Source of the DNA: Neobacillus sp. PS3-34
GTDB taxonomy: Bacteria > Bacillota > Bacilli > Bacillales > Cytobacillaceae
Assembly (NCBI RefSeq): GCF_030915465.1
Contig: NZ_CP133267.1
Location: 4,143,001 to 4,207,000, forward strand
DNA length: 64,000 nt
Direction of reading: 5' to 3'
The notes under the pieces: generated by a model
The model's database searches: none
What the model saw: the letters and a program-made list of their open reading frames with translations, nothing else
What the model was told of the DNA's origin: nothing
Shown here: positions 38,259 to 47,465 of the stretch, piece after piece
How positions within the stretch are numbered: position 1 is the first letter of the stretch
Layout of the letters: the number at the start of each line of letters is the position of its first letter
Translations under genes and position numbers: made by a program

Positions 38259-39878
38259 TTACTCATACATTGAAGCAATTTGCTTTTGCAGATCAGAGTT
38301 TTCCAGGTATTCATCATATGTCATTTGCTTGTCTACTAATCCCTGTGGTGTAAATTCAAAAATTCGGTTGGCTATTGTTTGAATAAACTGATGGTCATGG
38401 GTAGCAAATAATAGTGATCCCTTAAAGTTAATTAAACCATTATTCAAGGCAGTGATTGATTCCAAATCAAGATGGTTAGTAGGTTCATCAAGAAGCAGAA
38501 CGTTGGAGCCGCTTAACATCATTTTTGAAAGCATGCAGCGAACCTTTTCTCCTCCAGAGAGTACACTTGATTTCTTCAATACTTCTTCACCAGAGAAGAG
38601 CATGCGTCCCAAGAACCCTCTTAGGAAGCTTTCACTGTCATCCTTTGGAGAAAACTGGCGCAGCCAGTCCACCAAATTCAATTCACTGTTTTCAAAGTAC
38701 CTGGAATTGTCGTTTGGAAAATAGGACTGTGATGTGGTAACGCCCCATTTAAACGTACCGCTGTCAGCTTCAAGCTCTCCCATCAAAATTTTAAATAGGG
38801 TTGTTTTTGCGAGCTCGTTAGTTCCTACAAGTGCAATTTTATCATCCTTGTTCATGACAAAGCTGACATTATCAAGAACTTTTACACCATCAATTTCCTT
38901 GGTCAAGCCCTCGACTCTTAATAAATCGTTCCCGATTTCACGATCAGGTGTAAATCCTACATAAGGATAACGTCGGGAAGAAGGCTTTATATCGTCCAAT
39001 GAAATTTTATCCAAAAGCTTTTTACGAGAGGTAGCTTGTTTGGATTTAGAAGCATTGGCACTGAACCTGGCAATAAAGGCTTGGAGTTCCTTGATTTTTT
39101 CTTCCTTCTTCTTATTGGCATCCTGTGACATTCTCGACGCCAGCTGGCTGGATTCATACCAGAAATCATAGTTTCCAACATAAATCTGGATTTTTCCAAA
39201 GTCCAAATCAGCAATATGGGTACAAACTTTATTTAGGAAGTGCCTGTCATGGGAAACTACGATGACAGTATTCTCGAAATTGATTAAGAATTCTTCAAGC
39301 CATTGAATCGCTTTAATATCAAGATGGTTGGTAGGCTCATCCAATAAAAGTACATCAGGCTTGCCAAAAAGTGCTTGGGCAAGAAGTACCTTAACCTTTT
39401 CGGAACCAGTTAGTTCATTCATTTTTTTACCATGAAGTTCCTCTTCGACACCAAGACCCTTCAAAAGAATTGCAGCTTCAGATTCAGCTTCCCAGCCATT
39501 TAAGTCAGCGAATTCACCTTCAAGCTCGGCTGCCTTCATTCCATCTTCATCTGTGAAGTTTTCCTTCATATAAATAGCGTCTTTTTCCTGCATAACCTCA
39601 TAAAGCCTTGTGTGTCCCATAATAACTACCTTTAAAACTTCCACCTCTTCGTACTCGAAGTGATTTTGTTTCAAGACAGCCATTCTTTCATTTGGACCAA
39701 GATGAACGCTGCCGCTTTGTGCTTCGATTTCACCTGATAAGATCTTTAGAAAAGTAGATTTACCGGCACCATTGGCACCAATAAGACCATAACAATTGCC
39801 CGGAGTAAATTTTATATTCACATCTTCAAATAATTTTCGTTCACCATATCTTAAACCTACGTTACTAACGGTAATCAT
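38259..39878 (-). CDS. ykpA: ABC-F family ATPase YkpA
   Basis: ABC-F proteins bind the ribosomal E-site and rescue or regulate translation. The 539-residue protein has two nucleotide-binding domains: the first with Walker A GANGAGKST and LLLDEPTNHLDIKA, the second with LSGGEKVRC and LLLDEPTNHLDLES. The linker between them (KKKEEKIKELQAFIARFSANASKSKQATSRKK) is the P-site tRNA-interaction motif region. The second Walker A reads GTNELAKTT, a departure from the consensus. ATG at the chosen start has GGAGG eight bases upstream; an earlier ATG overlaps that site. Confidence 0.92.
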   Translation of the reverse strand: MITVSNVGLRYGERKLFEDVNIKFTPGNCYGLIGANGAGKSTFLKILSGEIEAQSGSVHLGPNERMAVLKQNHFEYEEVEVLKVVIMGHTRLYEVMQEKDAIYMKENFTDEDGMKAAELEGEFADLNGWEAESEAAILLKGLGVEEELHGKKMNELTGSEKVKVLLAQALFGKPDVLLLDEPTNHLDIKAIQWLEEFLINFENTVIVVSHDRHFLNKVCTHIADLDFGKIQIYVGNYDFWYESSQLASRMSQDANKKKEEKIKELQAFIARFSANASKSKQATSRKKLLDKISLDDIKPSSRRYPYVGFTPDREIGNDLLRVEGLTKEIDGVKVLDNVSFVMNKDDKIALVGTNELAKTTLFKILMGELEADSGTFKWGVTTSQSYFPNDNSRYFENSELNLVDWLRQFSPKDDSESFLRGFLGRMLFSGEEVLKKSSVLSGGEKVRCMLSKMMLSGSNVLLLDEPTNHLDLESITALNNGLINFKGSLLFATHDHQFIQTIANRIFEFTPQGLVDKQMTYDEYLENSDLQKQIASMYE

Positions 39879-40061
39879 GTTTAAATCCTCCATAAATAAA
39901 TATCTACGAAATTATATCATTAATGACGGTCAAGAGCGAATTTTTTTAAAATGAAAACCGATGAGAAAAAGAATTTTTTGGAAAAAGAGTTTTTATTTGA
40001 TTTCTAGAGGGAATAGCACAATTAGAACTACTAATAGCGTAAAAATTGGCACGATTTCTTT

Positions 40062-40307
40062 TAGCTTTAGGCTGTTTTCTAAAAGATTGTTGTTTTGTTA
40101 ATAGGTTTTTAAAAGCAAATTGTTGAAAAAGAAGTTGATTGGAACGGAAGGTGCGAGACTCCTGCGGGAGCAGCGGGACAGGTGAGACCCCACAGGCGCT
40201 GTGCCCCGAGGAGGCTCACCGCCCGCCCCGCGGAAAGCGAGCATCCTTGAGTGAAAATCAACTACTCCTTAAATAGCAACAAAGTATACGAAAACAGCCT
40301 AGCTTTA
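40062..40307. mobile_element. MITE-like element with 8-bp target duplication (copy C)
   Basis: A 230-bp non-coding element (40070-40299) begins GGCTGTTTTC and ends with its exact complement GAAAACAGCC. It is flanked on both sides by TAGCTTTA (40062-40069 and 40300-40307), an 8-bp target duplication. Its centre is copy C of the 129-bp GC-rich palindrome. It has no gene, so it must have moved using a transposase elsewhere. It fills most of the 39.9-40.4 kb gap. Confidence 0.82.
40134..40262 (+). repeat. Copy C of the 129-bp GC-rich palindromic repeat
   Basis: It starts GTTGATTGGAACGG and ends GAAAATCAAC. The inner arms GGTGAG/CTCACC can pair, and AAGGTGC partly matches GCATCCTT, so the RNA or single strand would form a long imperfect hairpin. 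Its GC content is far above that of the surrounding DNA. Confidence 0.9.
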
Positions 40308-40405
40308 TTTTTAAAAAAATCATTAAATTTTTCAGAATTTCACACTTTATTCATAATTTTGGTGTAAAATTATTTTAGAGACAAGCAAATAAAGAAGGTG
40401 AGTAA

Positions 40406-40537
40406 ATGGCTAAAAAGCAGATTTCCGAACTTGTTAATAAATTAAAAAAGGCAGGAATTAAGGCCAGTTTAACGAAACCGAAATCAGATTACCTCTTATC
40501 TTTGCAAAAGCTCAAAAACTATAGCACCCCAGTTTAA
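40406..40537 (+). CDS. Small basic hypothetical protein, 43 residues
   Basis: ATG follows AAGAAGGTGAG at good spacing. The product MAKKQISELVNKLKKAGIKASLTKPKSDYLLSLQKLKNYSTPV is basic and likely helical, with no hydrophobic segment. A bidirectional terminator begins 30 bases after its stop. No family is recognised. It could be a shortened or degraded gene. Confidence 0.5.
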   Translation: MAKKQISELVNKLKKAGIKASLTKPKSDYLLSLQKLKNYSTPV

Positions 40538-40566
40538 ACAGCATGGATTAAGAAAATCATCATGAA

Positions 40567-40602
40567 AAAAGCGGTTAATCATAAGAGATTAGCCGCTTTT
40601 TG
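40567..40602. terminator. Bidirectional terminator before the SCO gene
   Basis: AAAAGCGGTTAATC pairs with GATTAGCCGCTTTT (one G-T pair) around six bases, with A-rich and T-rich flanks. Confidence 0.88.
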
Positions 40603-40603
40603 C

Positions 40604-41209
40604 TCATTTTTCAAGTTCGCTGTTTATAAAATTGAATACTTCCTTTTCATTAAATTCTTCTCCCATGGGAAATTTTTTAATGAATGTATTATTTTCATCA
40701 ACCAGATAAGTAAATGTGCTGTGGACAAAGAAACCATTACCAGGGTCTTTATATTGAAATTGGAGGGAGCTTGCTACTTTTCCGATACTTTTTTGGTCCT
40801 TTATTATACGATCCTTATTCCCTGTTAGGAAAATCCAATTTCCGTCATTTGGTATTTCGAATGAATCCATATATTTTTTTAATGTTTCAGGAGTGTCTCT
40901 GTACGGATCAATAGTAATGGTAATAAACTCAATTTTCTTTCCGTAGAGTTTGTTTTTTTCTAATTCCTCTTTTAGCTTATTCATCTTTTGGGTGGTTGTT
41001 GGACAAATATCAGGGCAATGAGTATAAATAAACTCAACTAATTTTAGTTCTTTATGGTCATTACCGAAACGATATAATTCATTGTTTTGAGTGGTTAATG
41101 TAATATTATCTGGAATCTTAGCATTAGCATCTCGGATAAGGAAAAAGGATATTCCTGCCATTATACCTATAATTATCAAACTGCTGCTTATCAAGTAAAT
41201 TTTTTTCAT
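40604..41209 (-). CDS. SCO1/SenC family protein
   Basis: This copper chaperone or thiol oxidoreductase helps to assemble the CuA centre of cytochrome c oxidase. It has an N-terminal membrane anchor (about 4-25) and a thioredoxin-like fold with Cys65 and Cys69 in THCPDICP, and the conserved His163 in FFVHSTFTYL. Length is 201 residues. The start at MKKIYL has GGAGGAG upstream; an earlier ATG overlaps that site. It is a single gene here with no oxidase genes adjacent. Confidence 0.92.
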   Translation of the reverse strand: MKKIYLISSSLIIIGIMAGISFFLIRDANAKIPDNITLTTQNNELYRFGNDHKELKLVEFIYTHCPDICPTTTQKMNKLKEELEKNKLYGKKIEFITITIDPYRDTPETLKKYMDSFEIPNDGNWIFLTGNKDRIIKDQKSIGKVASSLQFQYKDPGNGFFVHSTFTYLVDENNTFIKKFPMGEEFNEKEVFNFINSELEK

Positions 41210-41404
41210 TTTTTCTCCTCCCATTATTAAGATAAAGAAGTTTTCTGAAAAAAGATATGGATATTTTGTGAACTTAGCTAATGAAAGGTAAGGTTAATAT
41301 TTATCGAATATAAATTTGTGGTAAATTAAATTATTAACAAAAGTGATAGTTTAACATTATAGTAAAACAAAAAGAATCTTAAATAAAGGAATGGGGAGTG
41401 GGGG

Positions 41405-41779
41405 TTGAAAAGAGCATTTGCCATTTGTTTGCAGTTAGGAATATTGTATGCTGTTTATGAATCAGGAAATATTCTGGTTCACTTTCTTCATTTAATCATT
41501 CCTGGAAATGTAGCAGGGATGATGATCCTTTTTTTGCTATTATCGTTTAAAATTATCAAAATAAAATGGATTGAAGCTGTGTCATCCTGGCTTCTAAAAC
41601 ATCTAGCTTTCTTTTTTGTTCCAATTGCAGCAGGCTTAATGAACATGGCGGGCTTATTTGTACATAAAGGCCTTCCTATTTTATTAATATTGTCTGTTAG
41701 TGCTTTTGCTGGAATAATTACGGCAGGGAAGACTGCGCAAGTTTTTATAACAAAAAAAGAAGAGGATACGGCAAATTAA
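41405..41779 (+). CDS. lrgA: CidA/LrgA family holin-like protein
   Basis: This 124-residue protein has four hydrophobic helices and the family motif IPGNVAGMMILFLLLSFKIIK, then HLAFFFVPIAAGLMNM. LrgA/CidA proteins act with LrgB/CidB in autolysis control or in transport of pyruvate and other small metabolites. The start codon is TTG. It ends one base before lrgB. The linked fermentation genes in the window make a pyruvate role possible, though this is inference. Confidence 0.85.
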   Translation: MKRAFAICLQLGILYAVYESGNILVHFLHLIIPGNVAGMMILFLLLSFKIIKIKWIEAVSSWLLKHLAFFFVPIAAGLMNMAGLFVHKGLPILLILSVSAFAGIITAGKTAQVFITKKEEDTAN

Positions 41780-41780
41780 T

Positions 41781-42456
41781 ATGATTACAATATTTAATAT
41801 TGCATTAACTATAGGAGTTTACAATCTATCGAGGGTGATAAGTAAGCGCTTTTCATCACCGATTACGACTCCAGTTTTTTTAAGCACAGTCCTTGTGATT
41901 ACAATCCTGCTTTTATTGAACATCACTTATACGGATTATAAGCCCGCATTGCAAATAATGACGCTATTGCTAGGGCGCTACTGTAGCTTTAGCTGTGCCA
42001 TTATATAAAAATAGAAATCTTTTCTCCCTTTACTTTACTCCAGCTTTCTGGGGATTGATTACAGGAACCTTTGCGACTGTATTTTCAGCGGTCCTTATGG
42101 CTAAATTGCTGCATTTGGGCAGAGTAGTAATGGTCTCTTTAAGTATAAAATCGATTACTGTTCCAGTAGCAATTGAAGTGGCAAAAACGATTTCTGGGAG
42201 CATTCCGATGTCCGCTGCATTTGTCATAATTACCGGAATGTTTGGGGCAATGTTTGGCCCATTTATTCTAACTATAATGAAAGTCGACCATCCCTTTGCA
42301 CGTGGGTTATCCATTGGGACCATTTCTCATGGAATTGGCACTGCTGCTGCTTTTAAAGAAGGAGAAATGCAGGGTGCAGTTGCAGGGGCGGCAATGTGCC
42401 TTTCAGCAGTGCTGACATCCTGCACTATTCCCTATATTTTACCTTTTTTTATTTGA
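41781..42456 (+). CDS. lrgB: LrgB/CidB family protein (one frameshift)
   Basis: This is the partner of LrgA. The first part has ITIFNIALTIGVYNLSRVISKRF and TPVFLSTVLVI. Near 41972-41977 two bases appear lost in GGGC; restoring them gives LLGPATVALAVPLYKN, the expected motif. The rest has FWGLITGTFATVF, KSITVPVAIEVAKTISGSIPMSAAFVIITG and GLSIGTISHGIGTAAAFKEGEMQGAVAGAAM, all strongly conserved. Repaired length is 225 residues. Confidence 0.88.
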
Positions 42457-42504
42457 CATTTAATCGAAATTTTTATATGATTTTTAAGAATCAAATTTTA
42501 TCTG

Positions 42505-42637
42505 CGAAGGGGTATGTTTTATGTTAGGTGTTGTTCTTAACTAATCCAAACAATTGGATAAGGTCATTCCGATTTGTGCTCATCAGCTTAAGGGCTGAGG
42601 CTTATTTTTCTATGGATTGGAATGGAGTTAAGAACAA
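42505..42637 (+). promoter_or_regulatory. Structured leader RNA with a tiny reading frame, upstream of the MutS2-like gene
   Basis: A perfect 12-bp stem (TTGTTCTTAACT at 42531-42542 with its complement at 42626-42637) encloses three further helices: ATCCAA/TTGGAT (42544-42559), CATTCC/GGAATG (42565-42570 with 42619-42624) and TCAGC/GCTGA (42583-42598). An AAGGGG site precedes a seven-codon frame, MLGVVLN, whose last codons form the closing stem. Translation of it would disturb the stem. This resembles a leader-peptide switch or a small RNA. I do not recognise the family. Confidence 0.45.
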
Positions 42638-42763
42638 TGGTCATAGCAAAGCATACTGCTTAAACATTTAAATATCACTATACAATTTGTATAGATTTTA
42701 TTTATTGTATTTTTAAGTATGTTCATATGGGAATGAAAAAGCCTTTTCAATCCCTTTATGCAG

Positions 42764-42795
42764 GCCGTAATGATATTGTTCATTACGGCTTTTTA
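42764..42795 (+). terminator. Terminator in the leader of the MutS2-like gene
   Basis: GCCGTAATGA pairs perfectly with TCATTACGGC around six bases, followed by TTTTTATTT. It lies ~300 bases after lrgB and ~170 bases before the MutS2-like start, so it may terminate the leader RNA conditionally or end lrgAB. Confidence 0.85.
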
Positions 42796-42964
42796 TTTGC
42801 CTTTTTATGCCCTCTGATTCTTTACCTTCATTTATAATTCTTCACCTCTAAAATATGAGGTTTCTGTAAAATATTCCTTTCAGCCTTTGATTATTAGCCC
42901 GATGCTGCATAATCACCTTTTAATAAAAATTAGCTTAGTTCTCAAACACAAGGAGGAAAGAAAA

Positions 42965-44890
42965 TTGAATCAACATACTTTTCAAGTGTTGGATTATCAT
43001 AAAGTCAAAGAAGAAGCGGCACAGTTCGCTTTAACGGCTGAAGGTAAAGAAAAGATTATCCATCTAGTCCCTTCAACAAACCTTAAACAAATTGAGGCAT
43101 GGTTAGGGGAAGTGTCAGAGGCGGTAGAAATAATAAAGAAAAGCTCCAGTGTCCCAGTACATGGGTTAGAGGGGATGGAACAGCTTTTAGGAGGTTTGAA
43201 TAAGGGGACGGCTCTCCGTCCTGACCAATTATCTAAACTTCTTGAATTTCTTGATTGCTGCGGAAAAATGCGCAGATTTATGAAGGATAAGGAGTATATT
43301 GCTCCAAGAGTCTCATCTTACGTAGAAGCAATTGAGGAATTGCCGGAGCTGGCGGCAGAGATCATTCGATGTATTCGTAATGGAAGGGTGGATGATTATG
43401 CGAGCAAGGATCTTCTAAGAATCAGAAAACAAATTGAAATACAAAACGATCGATTAAAAGAAAAAGTGCAGCAAATGGTCCGTTCTAATAAATATAAGAT
43501 GTACTTACAGGAAAACGTGGTAAGCCAGCGCGATGGACGTTTTGTAATCCCGATTAAAAAAGAGTATCGAAATAAAATAAAGGGTACTGTTTTGGATACT
43601 TCAGCATCCGGTTCCACCCTTTTTATTGAACCAGAAGAAATTTCGAATTTTCAGGAACAACTGCTGTGGCTATTTTCCGATGAAGAGGCTGAGGTTCAGA
43701 AAGTCCTTTTCTACTTAACTGGCCTGGTTGAAAACAAGGAACAACAGCTTCGTTTAGCTGCAGAGACCATGATCCATTATGACTTTTTATTTGCAAAAGC
43801 CAAATATAGCAGAGCAATAGATGGAAGGGCTGTTATGATCAATGAATCCCAATATATAAATCTAAAAGAAGCAAGGCATCCTCTGTTAGGGAAACAAGCA
43901 GCACCGCTTAATTTAGAATTAGGCCAGCAGGAGCATGCATTGGTTATTACTGGACCAAACACGGGTGGAAAAACGGTTAGCATAAAAACGGCTGGTCTTT
44001 TAACAATAATGGCTCAATCCGGGTTTCATCTGCCAGTGGGAGAGGGAAGCTCTGTTAGTATTTTTCAAAAAGTATTGGTGGATATCGGAGATGGGCAAAG
44101 CATTGTAGATAATTTAAGTACATTTAGTTCCCGAATTATAAATATTATTGATATTTTAAAGGAGACACATGATCAATCACTTGTCCTTTTGGATGAACTG
44201 GGTTCTGGAACAGATCCAAAAGAAGGAATGGCCTTGCAACGGCAATTTTAGAAATGCTGTATGAAAAAGGGGCAACCATACTTGCGACTACCCATTATAG
44301 TGAAATAAAAGATTTTGCAGATTATCATCCTGGTTTTTTGAACGGTTCAATGGAGTTTGATTTAGAAACATTAAGACCTACGTACCGGCTTATAATTGGA
44401 AAGGGAGGAGAAAGCCAGGCTTTTGCTATTGCTTTAAAGCTGGGCATACACCCTAAAATCATCGAAAGCTGCCCATTCCATAACTTATAAGGAAGCGAAG
44501 AAATATCTTGTTGATCCAATGGATCATATTACTCTTAAAGATCTTGAAAAACAAATTATAATTAATAAGCACCAAAAAAGGTCAAGAAAGGATTCAGTTC
44601 AAACGAAAATGGACCATTTTGTACAAGGAGATAATGTACAGATTATACAGACCAATGAGTTCGGAATTGTTTATAAAGGACCTGATGGACTTGGCAATTA
44701 CATTGTACAGGTAAAAGGCGAAAAGGTGAGTATTAATCAAAAAAGAATGAAGCTTTATATTGCAGCGAAGGAACTATATCCTGACGATTATGATTTCGAT
44801 ATCATCTTTCAATCTAAAGAAAACAGAAAGAAAAGCACTATGTTATCTAAAAAACATGTAGAGGATATAGTTATTGACCATCAGGAATAG
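42965..44890 (+). CDS. MutS2-like ATPase lacking the Smr nuclease domain (two frameshifts)
   Basis: This MutS-family ATPase has MutS2 architecture: an N-terminal core/lever (FQVLDYHKVKEEAAQFALTAEGKEKI), VVSQRDGRFVIPIKKEYRNKIKGTVLDTSASGSTLFIEPEEI, and the ABC-type ATPase with P-loop TGPNTGGKTVSIKT, DIGDGQSIVDNLSTFSSR and LLDELGSGTDPKEG. It ends after ~641 residues without the Smr domain of the ~785-residue MutS2, as in a shorter paralogue of bacilli. Frames break at 44230-44234 (a C lost in GGCC) and near 44468-44472. TTG after AAGGAGGAAAG is the chosen start. Confidence 0.85.
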
Positions 44891-45057
44891 CAAGGCCAGC
44901 CGGGGAGTTTTTACTTTCCAGCCTGTTTTTGGTGTGTATTTATTTCTTCTTTGATTGAAGGGAGCCGAAGTGATGATTTTTAACACATTTTCCCTTATGT
45001 CATGGTACAATGGGAAATGCAAAACAGCAGAGTGCTTTCTACAAAGGAGATTTTTAA

Positions 45058-46247
45058 ATGGAAAAAAACGAAAAGAAAAATATTTTATCATTACAAGGCT
45101 TTTATTTACTTTCCTTTTTTGGAGTAGGCAGTCTGTTCCCTTTATTGAGTGTCTACTTATCTGAGGTAGAAAAGTTAAATGGATACCAGATTGGAACAAT
45201 TTTATCTATTGGACCCATCATCACAATCTTTTTTCAGCCACTATGGGGAATGGTATCAGATGTTACAAACTCTCCAACAAAGGTTTTGACGTTTACCACC
45301 TTTATGGCTGGTATTTTTGGATTTGGATATTATTTTTTTGGATCATATATTATGTTTGTTTTAACGGCCATTTTAATCTCTGTATTTCAAAGCGCAATTA
45401 TCCCGGTTTCCGACAGCATATCCTTAAAATATTCAAGCAGGATAAAAATAAACTATGGAAATATCCGTTTGTTTGGTTCTCTTGGTTTCGGTATTGCTGT
45501 GTTTGTAATGGGAAGGCTATCAGAACTGTCACCATCAGTTATTTTTTACTCCTTCTTTGTTTCACTTACGCTTGCTTCAATACTTGCAGTCAGGCTGCCA
45601 AAAGAGAAAGCAGAGCATCGTGCTAAATTATTATCAGGAGTAAAAGATCTGTTTAAATTAAAGAAATTTCTTGTCTTTATGTTCGTCACTTTCTTAATAT
45701 TTGGCCTAATTTAGCAAACAACTTTTACTTTGGATTATTTGTTGATAATCTTGGAGGTACGTATACAGGAATAGGTATTGCTTTTTTAATTGCTGTTTTA
45801 TCTGAAATCCCCTTTATGAGAGTAGCCGGAAGGGGAATCCAAAGGTTCGGGCTGCTTCCAATCGCTGCTATCGCTGGCTGTGTATCCATGATTAGATGGT
45901 TCTTTTACTTCCTTGAGCCAAGTCTTGCTCTGGTATATGCATCAGCGGTTATTCAGGGTTTTTCAATCGGATTGTTTATTCCAGCAGGTCTGCAGTATAT
46001 ACGCGATATTACCCCGGCTCATATTACTACAACTGCTGTTACAATTTACTCCGCAATTGGAAATGGACTAGGAAACTGGTTTAGTACCTTCTTTGGGGGA
46101 ATCATTTACGACAAATTTTCTATTTATGGAGTTTATTTATTTTTTGGTGTTATGGCCTTTCTCGGAGTTATGTTAACGTTATGGTTAATAAAAGAAGAAA
46201 AAGCCAGCCTGCCTGTATCTAAAATGGTTATAAAGACACCCTCATAA
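45058..46247 (+). CDS. MFS transporter, HcaT/YwbF-like (one frameshift)
   Basis: This major-facilitator permease has twelve predicted helices. It begins SLQGFYLLSFFGVGSLFPLLSVYLSEVEKLNGYQIG and has the loop motif QPLWGMVSDVTNSPTKVLTF, as in the PPP/HcaT-like (MFS_1_like) group. Near 45703-45706 one G is missing from TTGGCC; repair gives GPNLANNFYFGLFVDNLGGTYTG and 396 residues. The second half has PAGLQYIRDITPAHITTTAVTIYSAIGNGLGNWFSTFFGG. The substrate is unknown (a sugar, nucleoside or aromatic acid is possible). ATG follows AAAGGAG. Confidence 0.8.
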
Positions 46248-46251
46248 TAAG

Positions 46252-46280
46252 AAAAGCCTGCCCAAATGGACAGGTCTTTT
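46252..46280 (+). terminator. Terminator after the MFS gene
   Basis: AAAAGCCTG pairs with CAGGTCTTTT with one bulge, ending in T residues. Confidence 0.65.
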
Positions 46281-46363
46281 ACTTTAAATGGACTTCTTTA
46301 GGTTTCTATAATATTTGTTATGGGTAAAATCGAATACAGCTATTGGAAGAGGGAGGTCAGGAT

Positions 46364-46501
46364 ATGCCACATACAGGAGAGAGCCCGGGAAAAGGGGACT
46401 ACAAATGCAAGAATTGTGGAAAGATCCTTTGGCTTGAAGAAGACAAGGACAGGCTGCCGCCATGTCCTGAATGCCATAAAACCGAATTTGATGAAGAATG
46501 A
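46364..46501 (+). CDS. Small zinc-ribbon protein, 45 residues
   Basis: ATG lies eight bases after GGGAGGTCAGG. Two CxxC pairs (KCKNCGK and CPECHK) are 16 residues apart, forming a zinc ribbon, and the tail is acidic. The product begins MPHTGESPGKGDYKCKNCGK. Similar mini-ribbons are common in Bacillaceae, function unknown. Another small Cys-rich gene follows. Confidence 0.7.
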   Translation: MPHTGESPGKGDYKCKNCGKILWLEEDKDRLPPCPECHKTEFDEE

Positions 46502-46603
46502 GAATGGTGCTGGCCCCATTTTTATTTCACAAAAATAATGTTCATTTTTCACCAATGAAAATTCCATTTTTTGAACATACTATAGGAAAAGGAGGCGATT
46601 CCT

Positions 46604-46789
46604 ATTTTTTATGGCAAAAAGAACCAGGAAGATATGATCGAGACCATTTTAGAAAGCACAGAAATCTATTCCTGTTCAGATGATGCATGCATTGGCTGGA
46701 TGAGAAAGGATTTTGCTACGGATGATTTATTATGTCCGATGTGCGGCAAAGAAACCATAAGTGAAATGCGGGAACTGCCCAAAATATAA
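46604..46789 (+). CDS. YdjO-like small cysteine protein, probable ATT start
   Basis: A frame of ~61 codons encodes IYSCSDDACIGWMRKDFATDDLLCPMCGKE, which matches the pattern of cold-inducible YdjO (W/SC..DC.GW.R..F....LCPLCG). AAAAGGAGG lies at 46587-46595, but no ATG, GTG or TTG follows at a suitable distance in this frame; ATT at 46604 is best placed, and ATT at 46598 is also possible. The first in-frame ATG (46634) would cut off ten residues and has no ribosome site. An ATT start or a small sequence error are the two options. Confidence 0.6.
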   Translation: MFYGKKNQEDMIETILESTEIYSCSDDACIGWMRKDFATDDLLCPMCGKETISEMRELPKI

Positions 46790-46846
46790 GAATTTACGAT
46801 TAAAGCATAAGAAAACGGCAGCTAAAATGGTTTTTCTCAGGGTTAG

Positions 46847-47032
46847 TTATAAATTTTCATTTTGCTGCCTGATTTCTTTACCGCCCAAAAGGCTGTTTGC
46901 TGTTTCCAGATACTTATGCTCCTCAACAGAATCTCCAGGAACAATTTTTTGTTCACGGAAACGGCCGCTACTATCAACCGTCATTTGTGGCCTATCAGGA
47001 ACGGCCTCTTGGAAACCTTCATTTTTTTTCAT
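46847..47032 (-). CDS. Hypothetical small hydrophilic protein, 61 residues
   Basis: The start MKKNEGFQEAVPDRPQMTVDSSGRFREQ is preceded on the minus strand by AAAGGAGGAG about ten bases upstream. The product is charged with no membrane segment, and contains DSVEEHKYLETANSLLGGKEI. A longer frame upstream would place the ribosome site inside the coding region and is rejected. No family is recognised. It may form a pair with the next minus-strand gene. Confidence 0.55.
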   Translation of the reverse strand: MKKNEGFQEAVPDRPQMTVDSSGRFREQKIVPGDSVEEHKYLETANSLLGGKEIRQQNENL

Positions 47033-47094
47033 AAAATCAACTCCTCCTTTTATTAAAGGATTTGTTAACACTAGCAGGTTTATTCGAAATATCT

Positions 47095-47361
47095 TTACCA
47101 GTTTTGGGGAAGATCCAAAGATTCATTATGGAGATTCTTTCTTTGGAGATAAAAATCAATTGTTCCAAGCTCTTCATTAAGAAGCAGTTCCATTTGTTCC
47201 AAATCTGACCTTCCAACTGGAGGGTCATTTGCATCCCAATGGACCCTGTAGACAAAATAGTAATCTTTAATTTGTCTAAAAATAACTGGTGAGCTAGGGA
47301 AATTGTCGAATATTCCTTTTATATTATATTTCTTTGTATAGCTCCATCTAAGTAGAAGCAT
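47095..47361 (-). CDS. Hypothetical protein, 88 residues
   Basis: On the minus strand the ATG follows AAAGGGGTG about eight bases upstream. The product begins MLLLRWSYTKKYNIKGIFDNFPSSPVIFRQIKDYYFVYRVHWD and ends with DFYLQRKNLHNESLDLPQNW. Alternating aromatic and charged residues suggest a small beta-rich domain. It has no signal or membrane helix. The function is unknown. It is followed 62 bases later by the 61-residue gene. Confidence 0.5.
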   Translation of the reverse strand: MLLLRWSYTKKYNIKGIFDNFPSSPVIFRQIKDYYFVYRVHWDANDPPVGRSDLEQMELLLNEELGTIDFYLQRKNLHNESLDLPQNW

Positions 47362-47424
47362 CTGCAGACACCCCTTTGGTTGTTAATTCCATTATTTCTT
47401 AAAGGGGAGGAAAGTTCAACTAAA

Positions 47425-47465
47425 AATACCCCGGTGAGCTTAATGCTGCACCGGGGTATTTTTAT
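47425..47465. terminator. Bidirectional terminator downstream of yhfH
   Basis: A 12-bp stem (AATACCCCGGTG with CACCGGGGTATT) has A-rich and T-rich flanks. It overlaps the yhfH stop on the minus strand. Confidence 0.85.
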
